DNA from: Phyto melanocephala
Taxonomy: Eukaryota; Arthropoda; Insecta; Diptera; Rhinophoridae
Reading direction: 5' to 3'
Assembly (NCBI GenBank): GCA_941918925.1
Contig: OW799233.1
Location: 84,016,055 to 84,080,054 of the forward strand
DNA length: 64,000 nt
The position numbers were made by a program, and so were the translations under genes. The notes below the pieces were generated by a model. It was not told the origin of the DNA. It worked only from the letters and a program-made list of their open reading frames with translations, and did not search any database. Positions 1 through 13,690 of this stretch are shown here, piece by piece. The stretch's first letter is position 1, and the number at the start of each line of letters is the position of its first letter.

Positions 1-885
1 CACTTATAACTGTCTGAGATATTAGCAAATAAACACGACTGCCTCTGTTTTTTCGCTTATTTTTACCACAAATTTAAAATTTTCCAGTCCTAATATAATT
101 TATAGACACGTTTGTTGCTATTTATAAATTTTATATGCCTCTGGAGATACTCATGAAAATTTTTGGACAAATTCGTCACTAAAGTTATACAAAGTTATAG
201 GCAAAAATTATTTTAAGAAGTATATATTTTTTTAAATATATCAAAACTTTTAAAATCCGGAATAATTTTTAAATACACTTAAGATACCAAATTATAAGCC
301 GTGATCTCAAAAATTATGTCTAAGAAAAGTTAAGAAATCGATTTGAAAGCAACTGAGATATAAGCACCAAATTACAACTTCTTTTGTGTTTTTTCTAAAA
401 TTTACAAACGAAAATAGATATTTTTCAGTTTCCATATAACCACGAGAGCCAATATGTGAATCAAACGAAAGGGCTTGAGTATTAAAGTATTGTTTGATAT
501 GGAAAGAAAAAATTTCAAGATGAAGTCATATATGAGTCAAATATAGTAGTTACGACTTAGTCCCCTTAACCCCCTCAATATTTGAATAAAAAAAACGCTC
601 GACCAGTACAATGTAGTAAACAATAAAAAAGTGTAAAATCCAAGATGGCGTCTGAAACTAAATGGCGGAGCGAATTTTTTTAATTCCAACAATATGGCTT
701 GACTAGAAGAATACGATTAACTATGTAGAACTTAAAATTCAAAGATGGCTTCGGAGAAAAATAAAGAAAATAGAGTATTATATGAGATTTAAAATCTAGG
801 TTAAGATACGATGTGGTCATTATACCTATCCCATGATGAAGGGTAATATCAGATTCGGCACCGCCGAATATAGCGCTCCTACTAG
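1..885 (+). mobile_element. DINE-1-like Helentron derivative, long variant, 5' end cut by window edge
   Basis: The 3' end is clear: a short hairpin (ATTCGGC, loop, GCCGAAT) at about 853-870, followed by AGCGCTCCTACTAG and a T run. Nearly the same tail closes every other copy here. The first 60 bases match, in reverse complement, the interior of the copy at 56276-57285 (the stretch around 56955-57005). The 5' terminal TATACCC part therefore lies outside the window. The interior carries 'AATGGCG' blocks typical of the long variant, which lacks the poly-A spacer of the short variant. There is no coding capacity. The strand is given with the TATACCC end as 5' and the hairpin as 3', as in Drosophila INE-1. 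Confidence 0.75.
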
Positions 886-3800
886 TTTTGAAAAATATAA
901 TAATGACAACTTGTGGAATGCCTTAAAAGTCTATTTGATAATTCAAATATTATTAAAGTAGTATTTAAACAAAAATAAAAAACAAGGATTTCTTATCAAT
1001 GTTATTTATTCGATCATTGAAAAGTTCCTGCATAGTGTAAGTTAAATACGAAAATAGATTTATAAGGCACACGTACACATATAAAAAGACATTAAGCATA
1101 TAGTAATTTTTTTTTATTTAATTAAATCATTTAAATGTTTCCAATTATACAATTAACAACGGGTTTATTTCATTACATATTTCATAAGGCAATTCAAAAA
1201 TATTTTTGAGAATTTCTTATATTCTATACGAATGATTAAGCAATATATTTTTCCATTGTTTTAATTTTTTGTTTTTTATGTCTTATTGTGAGAGTGCCAA
1301 ATTAGAAATTTTTGTGTAGTCGTTTGTAAAATCATTAAGGCTTTTGTAAAACAGCGTAATAAAGTAAACCACGTAATTAGGTATTATTAATTTTGTATGA
1401 AGTCACTGAGTTTTATAACTTATAATTAACTGCAAACATCGGTACAAAAAATTTTGTATCAAGACGTTGAAAGCTGTATGAGCATGGACGCATCATTAAT
1501 GTTGAGCAGATTATAGCAGCAGTATAAAAATTTTTGCAAAAATCACATAAAAAAGAAAATTTTCTGACAAGTATGGTGACATTTTTGTCTTAGTTTTTAT
1601 CTACTCATACACTTCTTTTCTCACATTCTAATGTTGAATTATTAAAATACATCCTTGCAGTTGTGGAACTGATCTTAAACTATTTTATTTATCTATATAT
1701 ATATTTTTATGTAAGTTAATAAGTTCTTATGTGTATATAAATGTATGAATATATATATGATTGTTGGTATCGTAGCTTTGAAAATTTTAATTTTCACATT
1801 TTCTTACTGATTAACAGAAGGAACAATAATATTTATATCTTTTGGAAGCCTCTGGTAGTAAACCTAGGCACCCAAACAACGCAAATATCTTCTACCATAT
1901 AACCTGGAAACTATAAAGAAGAGAGTTTTTAAATATTTTTTATAAATTATCGTGCATAGACGGTATTAAATAGGCCAGTCGAAACTAGAGAAATATAAAC
2001 AAAGGATCTCCAAAAATTTTCCGATTAACTTTGCCTTTAGACACGTATTTGTGCAAAAATGGCATGATAACTCCCAGACAACTTAAATTGTATGACGTAC
2101 TTTGTGTAGTCGAAACATGATACATCTTAGAACAATTATTTTTAAGTTTTGTTAAATATAAGACTGAATTTTATTTTTAAAAATTGTCTTATATTTAGGT
2201 TTCTTTAAACTAGTTTACACATATACATACATATATTTTTATTATAAGTTGGACCATTTGTATTTTGAAAATTTGTTTACGAAATTGTTAGCCGGAAATG
2301 TGATAGACAGATCAAGATAAATTGAGTGCTGAATAAATAAAAAATTAGAAAGGCAAACACATACACTGCGGTAGGCAATGACAATTCCCATACAAACAAA
2401 ATGACAATTATAATTTTAAATGTTTCCTTAATCCTTACTCAGCAAAAAATGGACCTGCAAGCAGCATTTTTACTTTGTTACTCGAATCGCAAATAAAATT
2501 GCTTGAATTTCTATTATCATTATTATTATTACAGAGTAAACAATAAGATTTGTAAGGGATAAGAAATAGCTCAACTTCCCACTTGGAATTATTAAATAAG
2601 AAAATAAATTAAAAGCAAGTTTACATTAATATGAAACCTCTAATTCATTAACCTACGCAAAATGCACTTTTGTTCCAAACAGATAAGAACTAGATCTTTC
2701 TATTTAATCTTAATTAATAGAAAACCATTTCAATGGTTTCGGCCTTCTTTGATGCTTTTCAGTAAGATCTGTAAGTACACATGTCCATTTAGAGCTTTTA
2801 AGAATGTATTTTTTACTGGAATTGCATATGCGTTTCAAATGATTAAAAATAAGAAAAGTTATAGTTGCAGATAAAGATTGTTTTGTCTTATTCTGCACTA
2901 ATATTCTTTAATATGAAAACGAATTTTAAGCATCTAAAAATATGCAATAATCAAATGTTAAATAGGGAGTTATCACTCCAGAATTTTACTTTTCATAACG
3001 AATAGAAAGTTTCTTCCTTTTTCAAATTAAATTTCTCTTTCAATTAACTGATCATTATCATGTTATTTGTTGTATGGATTTTTGTTCAAATTTATTTTTT
3101 TTTTATTTCTGTTGATCCCACTCACACTTCACAACATACATTTATGTTAAAAGAGCAACTTTGAAAACTTCAAAACAAAATCAATAACGCTTAATTTGCA
3201 TAAATTATTTCATAATCATAAAGTGTAAGAATGAGTGACTGAAGAAGGTATAAATGTGATACGCCGTGTTATTCAATTATTTGATTTCTTTTTTCAATTT
3301 TCTGCTCGTAAGTGATATTTGGCATCTTTGCCAAGTAAACAATATTTCGTTTTCAATTTCATAGCATCAACAACATTTGTTTTCTTGTTAGCATCTAGAG
3401 CACGTTTTATTTTTTTTTATTGATTTCAATTATCAAAGATTTGTTTTTTTTTCTATGTTTTTTATTCAGGTGGCATATAACACAAGCACTAGCTCGAATG
3501 ACTGCTTCCTTGTCTTAAATGTTTTTGTGGTGGTAACTGGAGGGTGCTCTACAAGTACTTTGGTTATCTTTTGTTTTTTATATGTATTTTTTTATTTGCT
3601 AGGGATTTTTTGGCGCTTATTGTTATCAACACTATAAATATGGCAAATGTTTATATTAAATATCAACAACTACGACAGGAAAAATTTTACAAGATTTTAC
3701 AATAAAATAATGAAATTTAAAAGATTGACTGTGAGCTTTTCTCTTTCCATAAAGCGCATGTTTTAGTTATGAGAAATTTTGAATTTATTCTTTTGAATTA

Positions 3801-5494
3801 TTTCTTTCTCTTCATTATATAGCTGTCTCTTAAATGGATGCTTCTGGAATTTTAGGGTGACCAAATTTATGAAACTTAACTTGTAGTCGCCATAAATACT
3901 TAATTTAAAAGTTATAATGGATTCATATTTTGTGAAGTCACTCAGACCCTTTAAAGTAGTTCTACCAATTTGTTTTTATCCGGATGATTTAATTAAAAAT
4001 GAAGGAATAATTCGTTTTGCATCAAACTCTTAGTGAAAAAGATTTACTTTCAACAAAAATATTTTTTTGTTACATCGAATAAAATTTTTTTTCTTTTGTT
4101 TTTCCATCAAGCATCGTCGGTGTAACACATAGAGGCCAATTTTCACAAACTCTAACACAATGCTTGCTGAGTATGCTTTTTTAAGCTACATTCATTTTTT
4201 TTAAATTTTATTATTAGCTGGTAACTCTTACTCGTCAGGTTGTACAATTTATACAAATTGCTCTCCTCTAATGGCTTATTAAGGGTCCTTATGTTTATTG
4301 CATTTATAATTCTGATACTTTTTAGCCTGAAACATAAAAGACTCTTTAAATATTATTATCTCCATTATCAATGAAATACATACATACATATATTTCATGA
4401 GAATCGTCAAAGTTTTAATTTTATTATTGTTCTCCCCAAATATGCCGAAAAGAAAATTATAGCAGTGAAAATGAGCTAAACATTTTCTCTGGTTTCCTTT
4501 ATAAAATTACCACACATTGAAAAAAGATACAAAGAAAGGCCAGAGGAACAGAGGAGTAGAGAATAAAAATAAAATATTTTATTTTATCATTGGCAAAAGG
4601 CAAAAAAAAAAGAAAGAATTATGAAAAACTTAAGTAGTAGGAAATTTACGAGACAACGATGGGGTTGATACATAAAACTTTAACGCGAACTTTATAAATA
4701 AATTAAATTGTTTGTAGTTATTTGTAAAATAAACAAAGAGAAGCAGAAATTTTCAAAAATATCACAGACCTTCGAAATGTTTAAATGCGTGTGTAGAAAT
4801 TAAAACATTTTTTTTTTTAACAAACAAGAAAGTTAAAAAAATTAAAGAAAATAAATTTTCCGTCGGCTAACGAAAACGTTAAAGATAAATTAACTTTATT
4901 GCTGCTGTCCTCAAATGAAATCATCATGATATAAAATGTTGTTTCTTACATTTATCAAGTGTTATATTGTGCGTTATTGTTGGCATTGTTGTAAATTACG
5001 AACATGTTGCTGCCCTTATTAATAATTCCTTCGAAATCATTGTTGTTGTCTTCATCATCACTATTGTTGTTGATCATTACGACAATATTGAGAAAGTGCA
5101 AAATCCGTATAAGAACTAAACGTAAAAAAATACGTAAATAACGAAGATTTTAAAAATATAGTTATAAAAAATAATTAATTAATTAATTAATTTCGGTTTC
5201 GCAATTGCTAACTTTGTGTTTTAATTTGTCACATTTCCGTAACAATATTGCGTGTGTATATTTTAAGCAAGCCGTTGAAGGAAGAAAAGAAGAACATTGT
5301 GCTACTTTTTTAATTGAATTCTATTACAATTTGCTTTCATTTTATTAAGGTTTGTATGAGATTTAAATGTAATGACGGACGTAATGCGATAGTTTAAGAC
5401 AAAGCTTTTATAACAAATGTCAGAGTTTTTAAAAATTCAAAAGTATACAATCTGTGTATTAAGAACATTTTGATTTTCTAAGTCAAATTTTAAA
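886..5494. other. Gene-free AT-rich stretch
   Basis: Both strands show only short chance reading frames rich in Phe, Leu, Ile and Lys. There are poly-A and poly-T runs and an (AATT)n tract at 5171-5192. I see no splice-bounded coding segment, no RNA gene and no terminal inverted repeat. Confidence 0.6.
5171..5192. repeat. (AATT)n microsatellite
   Basis: About five and a half tandem AATT units flanked by AT-rich DNA. Confidence 0.85.
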
Positions 5495-6167
5495 CAGTTA
5501 ACAGTTCTATATTCGGCCGTTCCAAATCTTATATACCCTTCACAATGTGTAGTCATGCAATAACAATTGTTTGTATCACCATTCACTTATATAAAATACG
5601 TACATACATGTAAAAAACATACCACAAAAAAAAAATTAAAAAAAAAATATATATTAAAAATAAAAAAATAAAATAATAAAAAAAATTACAAAAAAATATT
5701 AAAAAAAAATTTAAAAATTTAAAAAAAATATAATAAAATATAAATAATTAAATAAATAAAATAATATTTTTTTGGCTCAGGTGGAATTCGATGCCACGTT
5801 TACTTTAAACAGTATGTATGTAGGTCGTTGTTGTAAGTGTGATAAAAAACGAGGTGGTCGTGGTATTTTGCGTATATCTCAGAAAGTTATGGGGCGATAG
5901 TGCTGAATTTCAATAGCGATTGATTCCTGGATATTTCCAAGAGACTGATACCATATAGAGATCTGAGGAACATATAGTTGCTTCTAAAAGTTGATTTCAA
6001 CCAACACACGTGCAGACGGTCAGGGCTTAATCGACTCCTCTATTCATAAGCTTTCAGAAAATATATACTTTATGGGATCGGAAATGAAAATTGTAGAAAT
6101 TACAAACGGAATGACAAAGCTATGTCAAGCTATGACAAAGCTTGTGCACCACAGGTGAAGGGTATAA
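5495..6167 (-). mobile_element. DINE-1-like Helentron derivative, short variant
   Basis: Read on the minus strand it starts with TTATACCCTTCACCTGTGG. It then has the conserved block with ACTTTCTGAGATAT and a GTC-rich sequencing-like 'gaccgtctgc' stretch, and ends with the GCCGAAT hairpin and ACTGTTAACTG next to a T run. The centre holds an A-rich spacer (5618-5770) followed by a conserved 'ggctcaggtgg' block. Near the 5' end is a small local duplication (GACAAAGCTATG repeated at about 6113-6142), which looks like replication slippage. It is non-coding. The TATACCC start and the middle block resemble Drosophila INE-1/DINE-1 from memory. The family name is therefore inference, and the repeat status is direct. 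Confidence 0.8.
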
Positions 6168-9100
6168 TTAACATACTTAATGATTATATGTCTAGATAAC
6201 GCCAAACAAAAATGTTAAAAAATACATGCGTACATACTGACATAAGTGATCGAAAACGACTTTTTATAAATAAAAATATCCTAGATATATATTGTATTTA
6301 AGTGTTTTTATAATGGTTGTGAAATAACAATCAAGTGATGAAGTATTTTTATTTATTTATTTTTTGACTGTAGAGGTTAGAAAGAAAAACTTATTTAATT
6401 AAACCAAGTGAAATTATCCGCAATTACGTTGTTCAAGTTTCTTCACTAAGTTTATAGTTCCTCGATGTATTCTGGCAAGAAGCAATGAATACAAACTAAG
6501 TACTAAAATTTTTTGTAAATGATTTCTTAAAAATTATGTTTGAATATACAGTTCAGCCTATTCAGCAACAGTATTTTAAATGTTGGCTTTTGGCGCAATA
6601 TTGCGAGTCGAAATAATTCTGTTAGTTTATATATGTTTTTTTCTTAGCTTTTTTTAAATATGGAAAAGCTTGATTTATTTTTTGTAACGAATTCACAGGC
6701 CATTATATTCCGTTCACATTAATTATTGTCTAGAACGAATTATATTTTACAAAAGCAACAACATCAAAATGAATAAAATTAAAAATTTTTTTTTAAATTT
6801 TATTTGTGTTTTGCCCTTCTGAAATGTTTAATAATTAAAAATAATAATTTGTCCACAGATATTAAAACAAATGTAGCATACGCTATTATGTCTAATACAT
6901 TCTTAAGTATCTCGTCTCTTATAATGCGCGTATTCAGGGAGGGAATAAAACAATATTCTAACCCATACAAATTATTTTCTTTTAATATAAATTCATGTAT
7001 TTTGATAAAAACTTATATATTTTTATAGTTCAACTTCTTCTAAGTTAAAAATTTTTATTTAAGCTTTTTTCGACAAACTTATCATAGGCGCACAATCGCT
7101 GCGAAAAATTCGTCGTAAAAAATAAAACATTTTTGTGTATATGAGAATGCCTACAATTATGGCGTCGGTCGAAATTCGCTGTACGCGGCGAACTCTGCAA
7201 TAGATTTATTTCTATTTCTTACGTCGGCAAAGGACGAACAAATTGGTACAAGGTGACCATTTTTATTTAATTTGGTTTTAGTTTTTAACTTTTTTAGATA
7301 ATAAAGTTAAATTTTAGTTTAATAATTATTTAATATTTTATTTTAAAACGTTTAAAATATTTATAAACAAGTTAATTACAAAAATTGTTTTTATTTGGGT
7401 TTCTGTAAATGTTTGAACTTTTTTAGTGATTTTTTTTTTTAATATGGTCACACTATTAGCTGTTATACATAAACAAAATTTGTATTATTGTTTACTGCAC
7501 GTACCCATAAAATTCGTTGTAAAAGTTTACTTATAAACGAAGAAAAAGTTTTTACTATAACAGAATTTATTTTTATTATTTTGTTAAGTTTCACAAAAAT
7601 TTTAGTTTTTCGATTATTTTTGTTCTCTCTTTGCACAAAAGATGTTACTTTTTCGTCGTTATTGTGCTCCATACGACGAATTTACACAGCGAATTTTTAC
7701 CGACTTTTACTTCTTCGTTGTGTTGGCCGAAATTCGTCGTTCGTCTCAGTTGTTCGCCTTGCGTTTTGCAAGAATCAAATAATTGATACAAGGTGAAGAG
7801 TAGAGGCCCGGCACAGTCGATATTAGTTTTCAAATTGTTTTGATTAAGATGTTTTGTATGAACTTAAAATGGAATTATTTCTTTGGGTGACCGTACGTCG
7901 AAAATTTCTATAATTTATATTTGAGTTCTGGAAAATTAGGAATTGCAATATGTCTTAAATATTTACTTAATATATATATTTTGCGACTTGCGTTACTTTA
8001 CTATGAGTGTATAATATGAAAGATAAAAAATTAAGCATTTTGAACGTGTACTGATGCAACAAATAGTTAAATAAAGGTTTCTATTAAAATTTTAATCATG
8101 TCTCCTAAAGTTGAATATTGAAAAAACTAAATTGGTAATAAATTGTTCAACTCTAATTATAACATCTTGTTAGCCAATAAATACAAAAAAGTTCAGCTTA
8201 CCTCAAAATCCCCTTAAACAATGAATGCATGCATGCATATATCTCTCTACATGTATATATATTTTTTGCAGAAAATATAAAAATATAACATCATTTTGTG
8301 TAGTATTTTGTGATATTACATGGAATTTACAAACATAATTGAACTGCAAAAGCCAAACAAACCATTGGCAAGCAAACCATATTAGCAGCAGTGGCAACAG
8401 CGTGATGCCATAAATTTAAAATACTAATGATTTGAAAAATTACAAAATCATGCACAAAATGGTCATTTTGTAAAATAAAAACTGCAACAAAATTATTAAG
8501 AGAAAATCCAAAACCAACAGTACAAATACACATTTTTAACACATAAAAAGAGGTGTTTAAGAGACAGATATACAAACCCATACAAAAAAACTTTTCGTTA
8601 CAAAATGTAATAATAAATACACGACAAATGAATACAAGCCCCCAAGGTCATTAAAATATATTCATATTACTAGAAGTAGGGAACAATAAGCTCTACAATA
8701 ACGAGTTGAAAAAGACAACAGGTGTTTATTCTTAAACTAGTTGGCATAAAATAAAATTGTATCTTTTAACGCATTTCGGTAGAGCCTACTGTAGCTGTGT
8801 CATAATCATTTGATGAGGAGAAAAAATCTTCCAACCAAGTGAATTAAAAAAATCCGAATGCAAGTCATCGTGTTTGTATCGCGGCTATTTAGCTGGTGTA
8901 TAAAAGTCATAAAGCAGTTCGAGTAATAAATTGTGTGTAAAACAACGTGTGAACTAACATAAATAATTTTCTTAATCCATCTAGCCAATTCATAGATACA
9001 ATCAGGTATTCAAACATACATGCTCAAACTTCTTCAAGTATGAACTCATCATCATCCAACAAATATGCACTATATTGTTTAAATGCTGTTTTTCCATGTT

Positions 9101-12100
9101 TTATTTTTATTTTTATTTTTTATTTGCTCTATTCCCACTTTCGTTTGAAGATTTAGTTGATTTAGGATCCTGTTAGTCTGCGGCGTAAAGAAGATGAAGT
9201 ATCTAGTCCCCCTTAGGCACGTATGTATGTTTAGGCAGTGGTTTTAAGCAATATGATCTTCAATTGAAAGTCATCGCAACAGGAATTACTGGTTAGCGCT
9301 AAACAGGTTTTTAAGGGAAAGTCAAGGTGTTGTGGCTTACAAATTTGCTTATGTATGGCATGATATCTGTTTGCCATGTCCATCTAAGTAATATAAAGTA
9401 ATCATGTCGTTATTTATGTTCCTTCTTCGTTACTCAGTGCCGAACAATTGTTCCTTTAAGGATCCTCCAAATTAAGAAAATGTTCGAATAATAATCAATT
9501 TCTTTCTCAGTTTATTCTCAATAAAAATAGAAAAAAAATCTATATTTTCTGCAATACATTATTGCGCTGTGTAGGTAAATATATGTGTATAAAATTCTAA
9601 TAATGTTCAACTTGTAATCTAACTGTGATCCTTCTATATAATGCAATAGTAATGTAATAATGTTAATATAATATTTATGAAAGCTTGTATATTTGGATGT
9701 TTAGATATTTGGATTTTTGTCACGAAAAAACGGCTGAACAAAACTGACTTTATTGCAAACAACTGTTACTTTTAGACTCACTATTTTGATAGCGCAAATC
9801 TAACTTCTCATAAACTTTTACATTACAATACTTATTAAGCACGTTATTAATATTCGTAATTCAAAAAACAAATCTTTTCTAACAAATTCCTTTACAACTC
9901 TGATAAAATTTACACACTTCCCCATACCCACACCAATGTGATGTACTATACATTGCTATATGTGTGATATTTTGTTTGTGCTGGCAAAACAATCGATTAA
10001 ACTTTGATAAAAATCAATTTGCAGCAATAATGAATTGCTTAACTATAAGCAAAGTGTGCTTAAACCTGCCATTACGTGAGTATGTATTTTTGTGCCTGGA
10101 ACTAGAAGATGTGTTGCAACTACCAAAGTTGCAAAAAACAGACACACTCACACACAATATTAAACCTCGACAACAGATGTGTTGTTGGTGTTTTTCTTTC
10201 TTCTTCCTTTTCATTTAGTCTAAAAATGTTACTCTTCTTAAACAATTTTATTTTTAAATGTTTTGCAAATGATTAACTTCCAAACTCCAACAACATGTTT
10301 CGTTTTAGATGTTTAAAAACGTTGCTGGTTATTTCTCATCATCATCTTTAACATCTCTTGTGTTCTTTTTTGTCTTAATTTTTTTTCTACAATTTTTTTG
10401 TTGCGCTGTACAAATTGCCCACAAGGTGAAATAAAAATTTACAAACATTATAATCATCGGTTAAGTATCACCATCACACCATTCAAATCTTTAAGACACT
10501 AAACAATAAAAACAACAGCAGCACTGCTTAATGTATATAGTACAACGTATGTATTAGCAACATTTTAGTAGTCGGTGTTGCATATTGCTCTGTGGTATGT
10601 CCACCTACAGTAAATTTAAACCATAGAAATTAAACATTAACGTGCTTCTCATGGAAACTCTTCGTTACATATAAGCCAGATGAAGTGGTAAGAGTACAAG
10701 TACTATGAGTAGAAGATGCGTGTTGCTTGAGTGGCTGATTCTGATCCCAGTATACTTATTCCACCTTCACTTTATTAATTTTTGTTTTTTGTTTTTTTTT
10801 TATTGCTTGTTTTTATACTTGGCCCAAAGGCAACACTTGGCCGCCAAATCACGATTCACAACTTAATCCACAAGTTGGTTAAGGTCGCTTTTAGTTTAGT
10901 TTAACAATCTTTTAACTACTCATACTTGTTTCTACTCCCCCTTTCTAACTAAATATAAATAAGAGCTAAAGTTAAAGTAAAGTCCATAAAGTAGTTTATT
11001 TTAAAATGATTTTACCTTGTTTCTAGAGTCGCTAGTTTGTGTACGATATAGCGTTTGTAGAATCCATAACAATTCGGAGAGTCTAAAATATATATTTATT
11101 TAATTTCTACATAATTTAAAGCGTAATCTACTTGGAAGCAGTCTACTAATTTAGGCTTTTAAGATCTTCTTGAGATTTTCAAATTTAACGAAAGTAAATT
11201 CTTCTTTCATTTATATGTATTTTTAAGGTTTTTAATATAACGCCGAGTGCAACAATACTCCGAAAGTGTCGATGTGTCCATTAATTTTCAGATAAAATAT
11301 AGTAAAACTTAATACTCAGTTTTAACTTTTTTGATTTTTTGTCCTTTTTGTAAAATACAAGCGAATACAAAATATTATTTTTTTAAATAAATATGCAAAT
11401 ATTTTATATCTATGTGTAAGTGTTATATATAAAATGGAATAATCATTAGAATGAACAAAAATATTGTTTTTCTTATCTAGACATTAATAATTGCGGAAAC
11501 TATAAAATGTAGGGTATAAAGTAATTTGTCGTAGTCTAGAGTGCTATATTTTAGCTGCTTTTTGTTTTGACTCTTTATTTTAGTGTAACCTTTTGAAGAA
11601 CTTTTGGTTGCAATCACGTTTCTTTTTATTCATTTTTCTTCTACATTTTATTTTTATTTAATTTTTTTTGTTTAAGTAACAATTTACTTTAGTTTTGGTT
11701 TTGCTTGCGGTTGTGATGAAGTTTTGCACAGCAATAACAACAGCATTAGGGCTTTTGGTTGCTAAATGTTTGCCTACATACAGATGAAACTATAAACGTA
11801 GCTATAGAATAAAGTGCAGAATAGTGATGTCAGGTGTAGGAAATCTTCCCGTTTTGTATAAGTTCTTTTACAAAATGTTCAGCAAAGAAATTTGTGAATA
11901 AGTAACCTCCGTGCTTTAACATAAAAATCCTGTTTAAACATATTTTGAATTTTACTCTAAAATAAATTTATGAAATAAATATTTTAATGAAATTTGACCC
12001 CTTAAATGTGGCTTTGAAAGACATATAAGCCCCAATTCTAAGTACGTACAAAATTACCCACAAACACCTTTAAAGTCTTGACTTCTTTGCAGCGTTTAAC

Positions 12101-12231
12101 ATAAATTGTGTGTTCATAGCTTTGAATAATATTTCTGTTGCAAATTTGAACTCGTCATTTCGTACTTTTAATAATATTTTTGTCCTCTTTCAAGAAGGGC
12201 ATAAAACCGTTGTTATGCCAAAAAAATCCTG
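6168..12231. other. Gene-free stretch with one CGTCG-rich repeat pair
   Basis: Apart from the repeat at 7082-7796, I see only AT-rich DNA, an ATGC microsatellite near 8222-8240 and chance open frames. No splice-bounded coding segment stands out. Confidence 0.55.
7082..7796. repeat. Two diverged direct copies of a CGTCG-rich repeat
   Basis: Segments at about 7082-7255 and 7490-7796 share TTCGTCGTAAAA or TTCGTTGTAAAA near the start and GTCGAAATTCG or GCCGAAATTCGTCG in the middle. They share AATTGGTACAAGGTGA or AATTGATACAAGGTGA at the end. The order of blocks is the same and spacing differs by indels. CG-containing words are strikingly common compared with the AT-rich surroundings. The element class is not recognisable. 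It could be a degenerate MITE inserted twice. Confidence 0.35.
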
Positions 12232-12401
12232 GTTGCACACGGTTTTCTATGTTGATTTATTATGAGAATACGTCAAGGCGTGAATGATAAAATCATCTTT
12301 TAAAACTTCGCTATCGTTTTATTTTTTGTTCACCTTTGCAAGAATCCTTTTTCGGCTCCTTATAATTTAAACTACTTGTACTGCCAATAACCGTGTGCAA
12401 C
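12232..12401. mobile_element. Small MITE with GTTGCACACGGTT termini
   Basis: The left end GTTGCACACGGTT and the right end AACCGTGTGCAAC are perfect reverse complements 170 bp apart. The interior is non-coding. The target duplication is not clear. The size and ends fit a non-autonomous DNA transposon, and the family is unknown. Confidence 0.5.
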
Positions 12402-12638
12402 TTTAGCCAAAAATATTTGTTCAGTTGCGTTGCGAATTTTCAAATAAATAACGTTTTACAAAAACCAAAATACTCTATCCAGTATTGCAAATTTTGATCA
12501 ACCAATTAATTCGTTACAAAAAGAAGAAATAAAATCATCAAATTATCAAAAACTAAAAAAAGAAATCAAAAAACAAACAGAAGCTGGAAAATCTGATTCT
12601 TTAAAAGAGGATGGTTAATTTCATCTCAAACCTTTTTC

Positions 12639-13690
12639 TGTAACCTTCACCTGTGGTGCACAAGGGTATATATAGCTTTGTCATTCCGTTTGTAATCTCT
12701 ACAATATTAATTTTCGAACCCATAGAGTATATATTTCCTGAAAGATTAAGAATAAGGAAATAAATTGACAATTTTCCGTCTGGCCGTGTGTTGATTGCAC
12801 ATTTTGCAGATATCTGTATGTGATAACAATCATTTGGAAATATTCAGGTTCGAAACACTATTGAAATCCAGCATAATCGCCACATAACTTTCTGACATAT
12901 GAGAAAATAAACACGACTGTTAATGTTTTTTTCCCCCATATTTTAACCATGGAAATCAAAAATTGTCACCCCAACAATAATTATGGATAAGTATGTTTCT
13001 ATTTGTAGATATGATATCCGTCTAGGTCTTCTCGTAAGCAATTTTGGATAAATCGGTCATTTGCGACAAAATTATAAGCAAAAATAATTTGTAAAAATAC
13101 ATAATAAATTTTTGGACACGCTGGTAATACTAAATTAAAAGCTATAGGTTTGAAAGAAAAATGGTGAGAAAGACGAATAAATCGGTTTGGACCATCACTG
13201 TTATTCCTGAAATTTACAAACTAAAATCTATTTTTTTTAGCTTGTAGGTAACTAAGGGGATCGATAGGAATGTCAAGGGCTTCATTAGAAAATAACACAC
13301 CATAACAAATTTTAAATTCATTATGGCTGCAACTACAAAATAGCGTATAGCAAATTAAACACTCTGAAATGGGCTGGACCAGTAGATTAAAGTTGACTAC
13401 GAAAATGTGAAAATGCAAGTCGGATATCCAATGGCGGATATCGTGATTATGAATTTTGTCTCCTTTAACATTTTTGTCATCAAATAAAAGAGCTTAGCCA
13501 GCATGGCATCCTAAACATAATTCCTCTTAAGAGCTTGAGTAAAAATTCAAAATTAAAAATGACGACGGAAATAAATAAATAATAAAGCAAAATGGCGTTT
13601 AATAATTAATGTGTACTTACATACGCTAGGCTAGTACATAATAGTGAAGACTATTATCAGATCATCACGGCAAATATAGCACTTTCATTT
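12639..13690 (+). mobile_element. DINE-1-like Helentron derivative, long variant, degraded
   Basis: The 5' end is a decayed TATACCC (TGTAACCTTCACCTGTGG), followed by the conserved GTGCACAAGGGTATATATAG block and a long-variant interior. The 3' hairpin is weakened (ATCATCACGGCAAAT) and the tail reads AGCACTTTCATT before a T-rich flank. Divergence in both ends suggests an older insertion than the copies at 28821-29573 or 63112-63825. A 15-bp string GCTAGGCTAGTACAT inside it (13625-13639) recurs just outside at 13966-13980. Confidence 0.7.

Noticed and set aside
10670..10755. tRNA- or SINE-like A and B box words (AGATGAAGTGGTAAGAG, CTGATTCTGATCCC)
   Set aside because: The boxes are about 60 nt apart, no acceptor stem pairs and no cloverleaf can be drawn.
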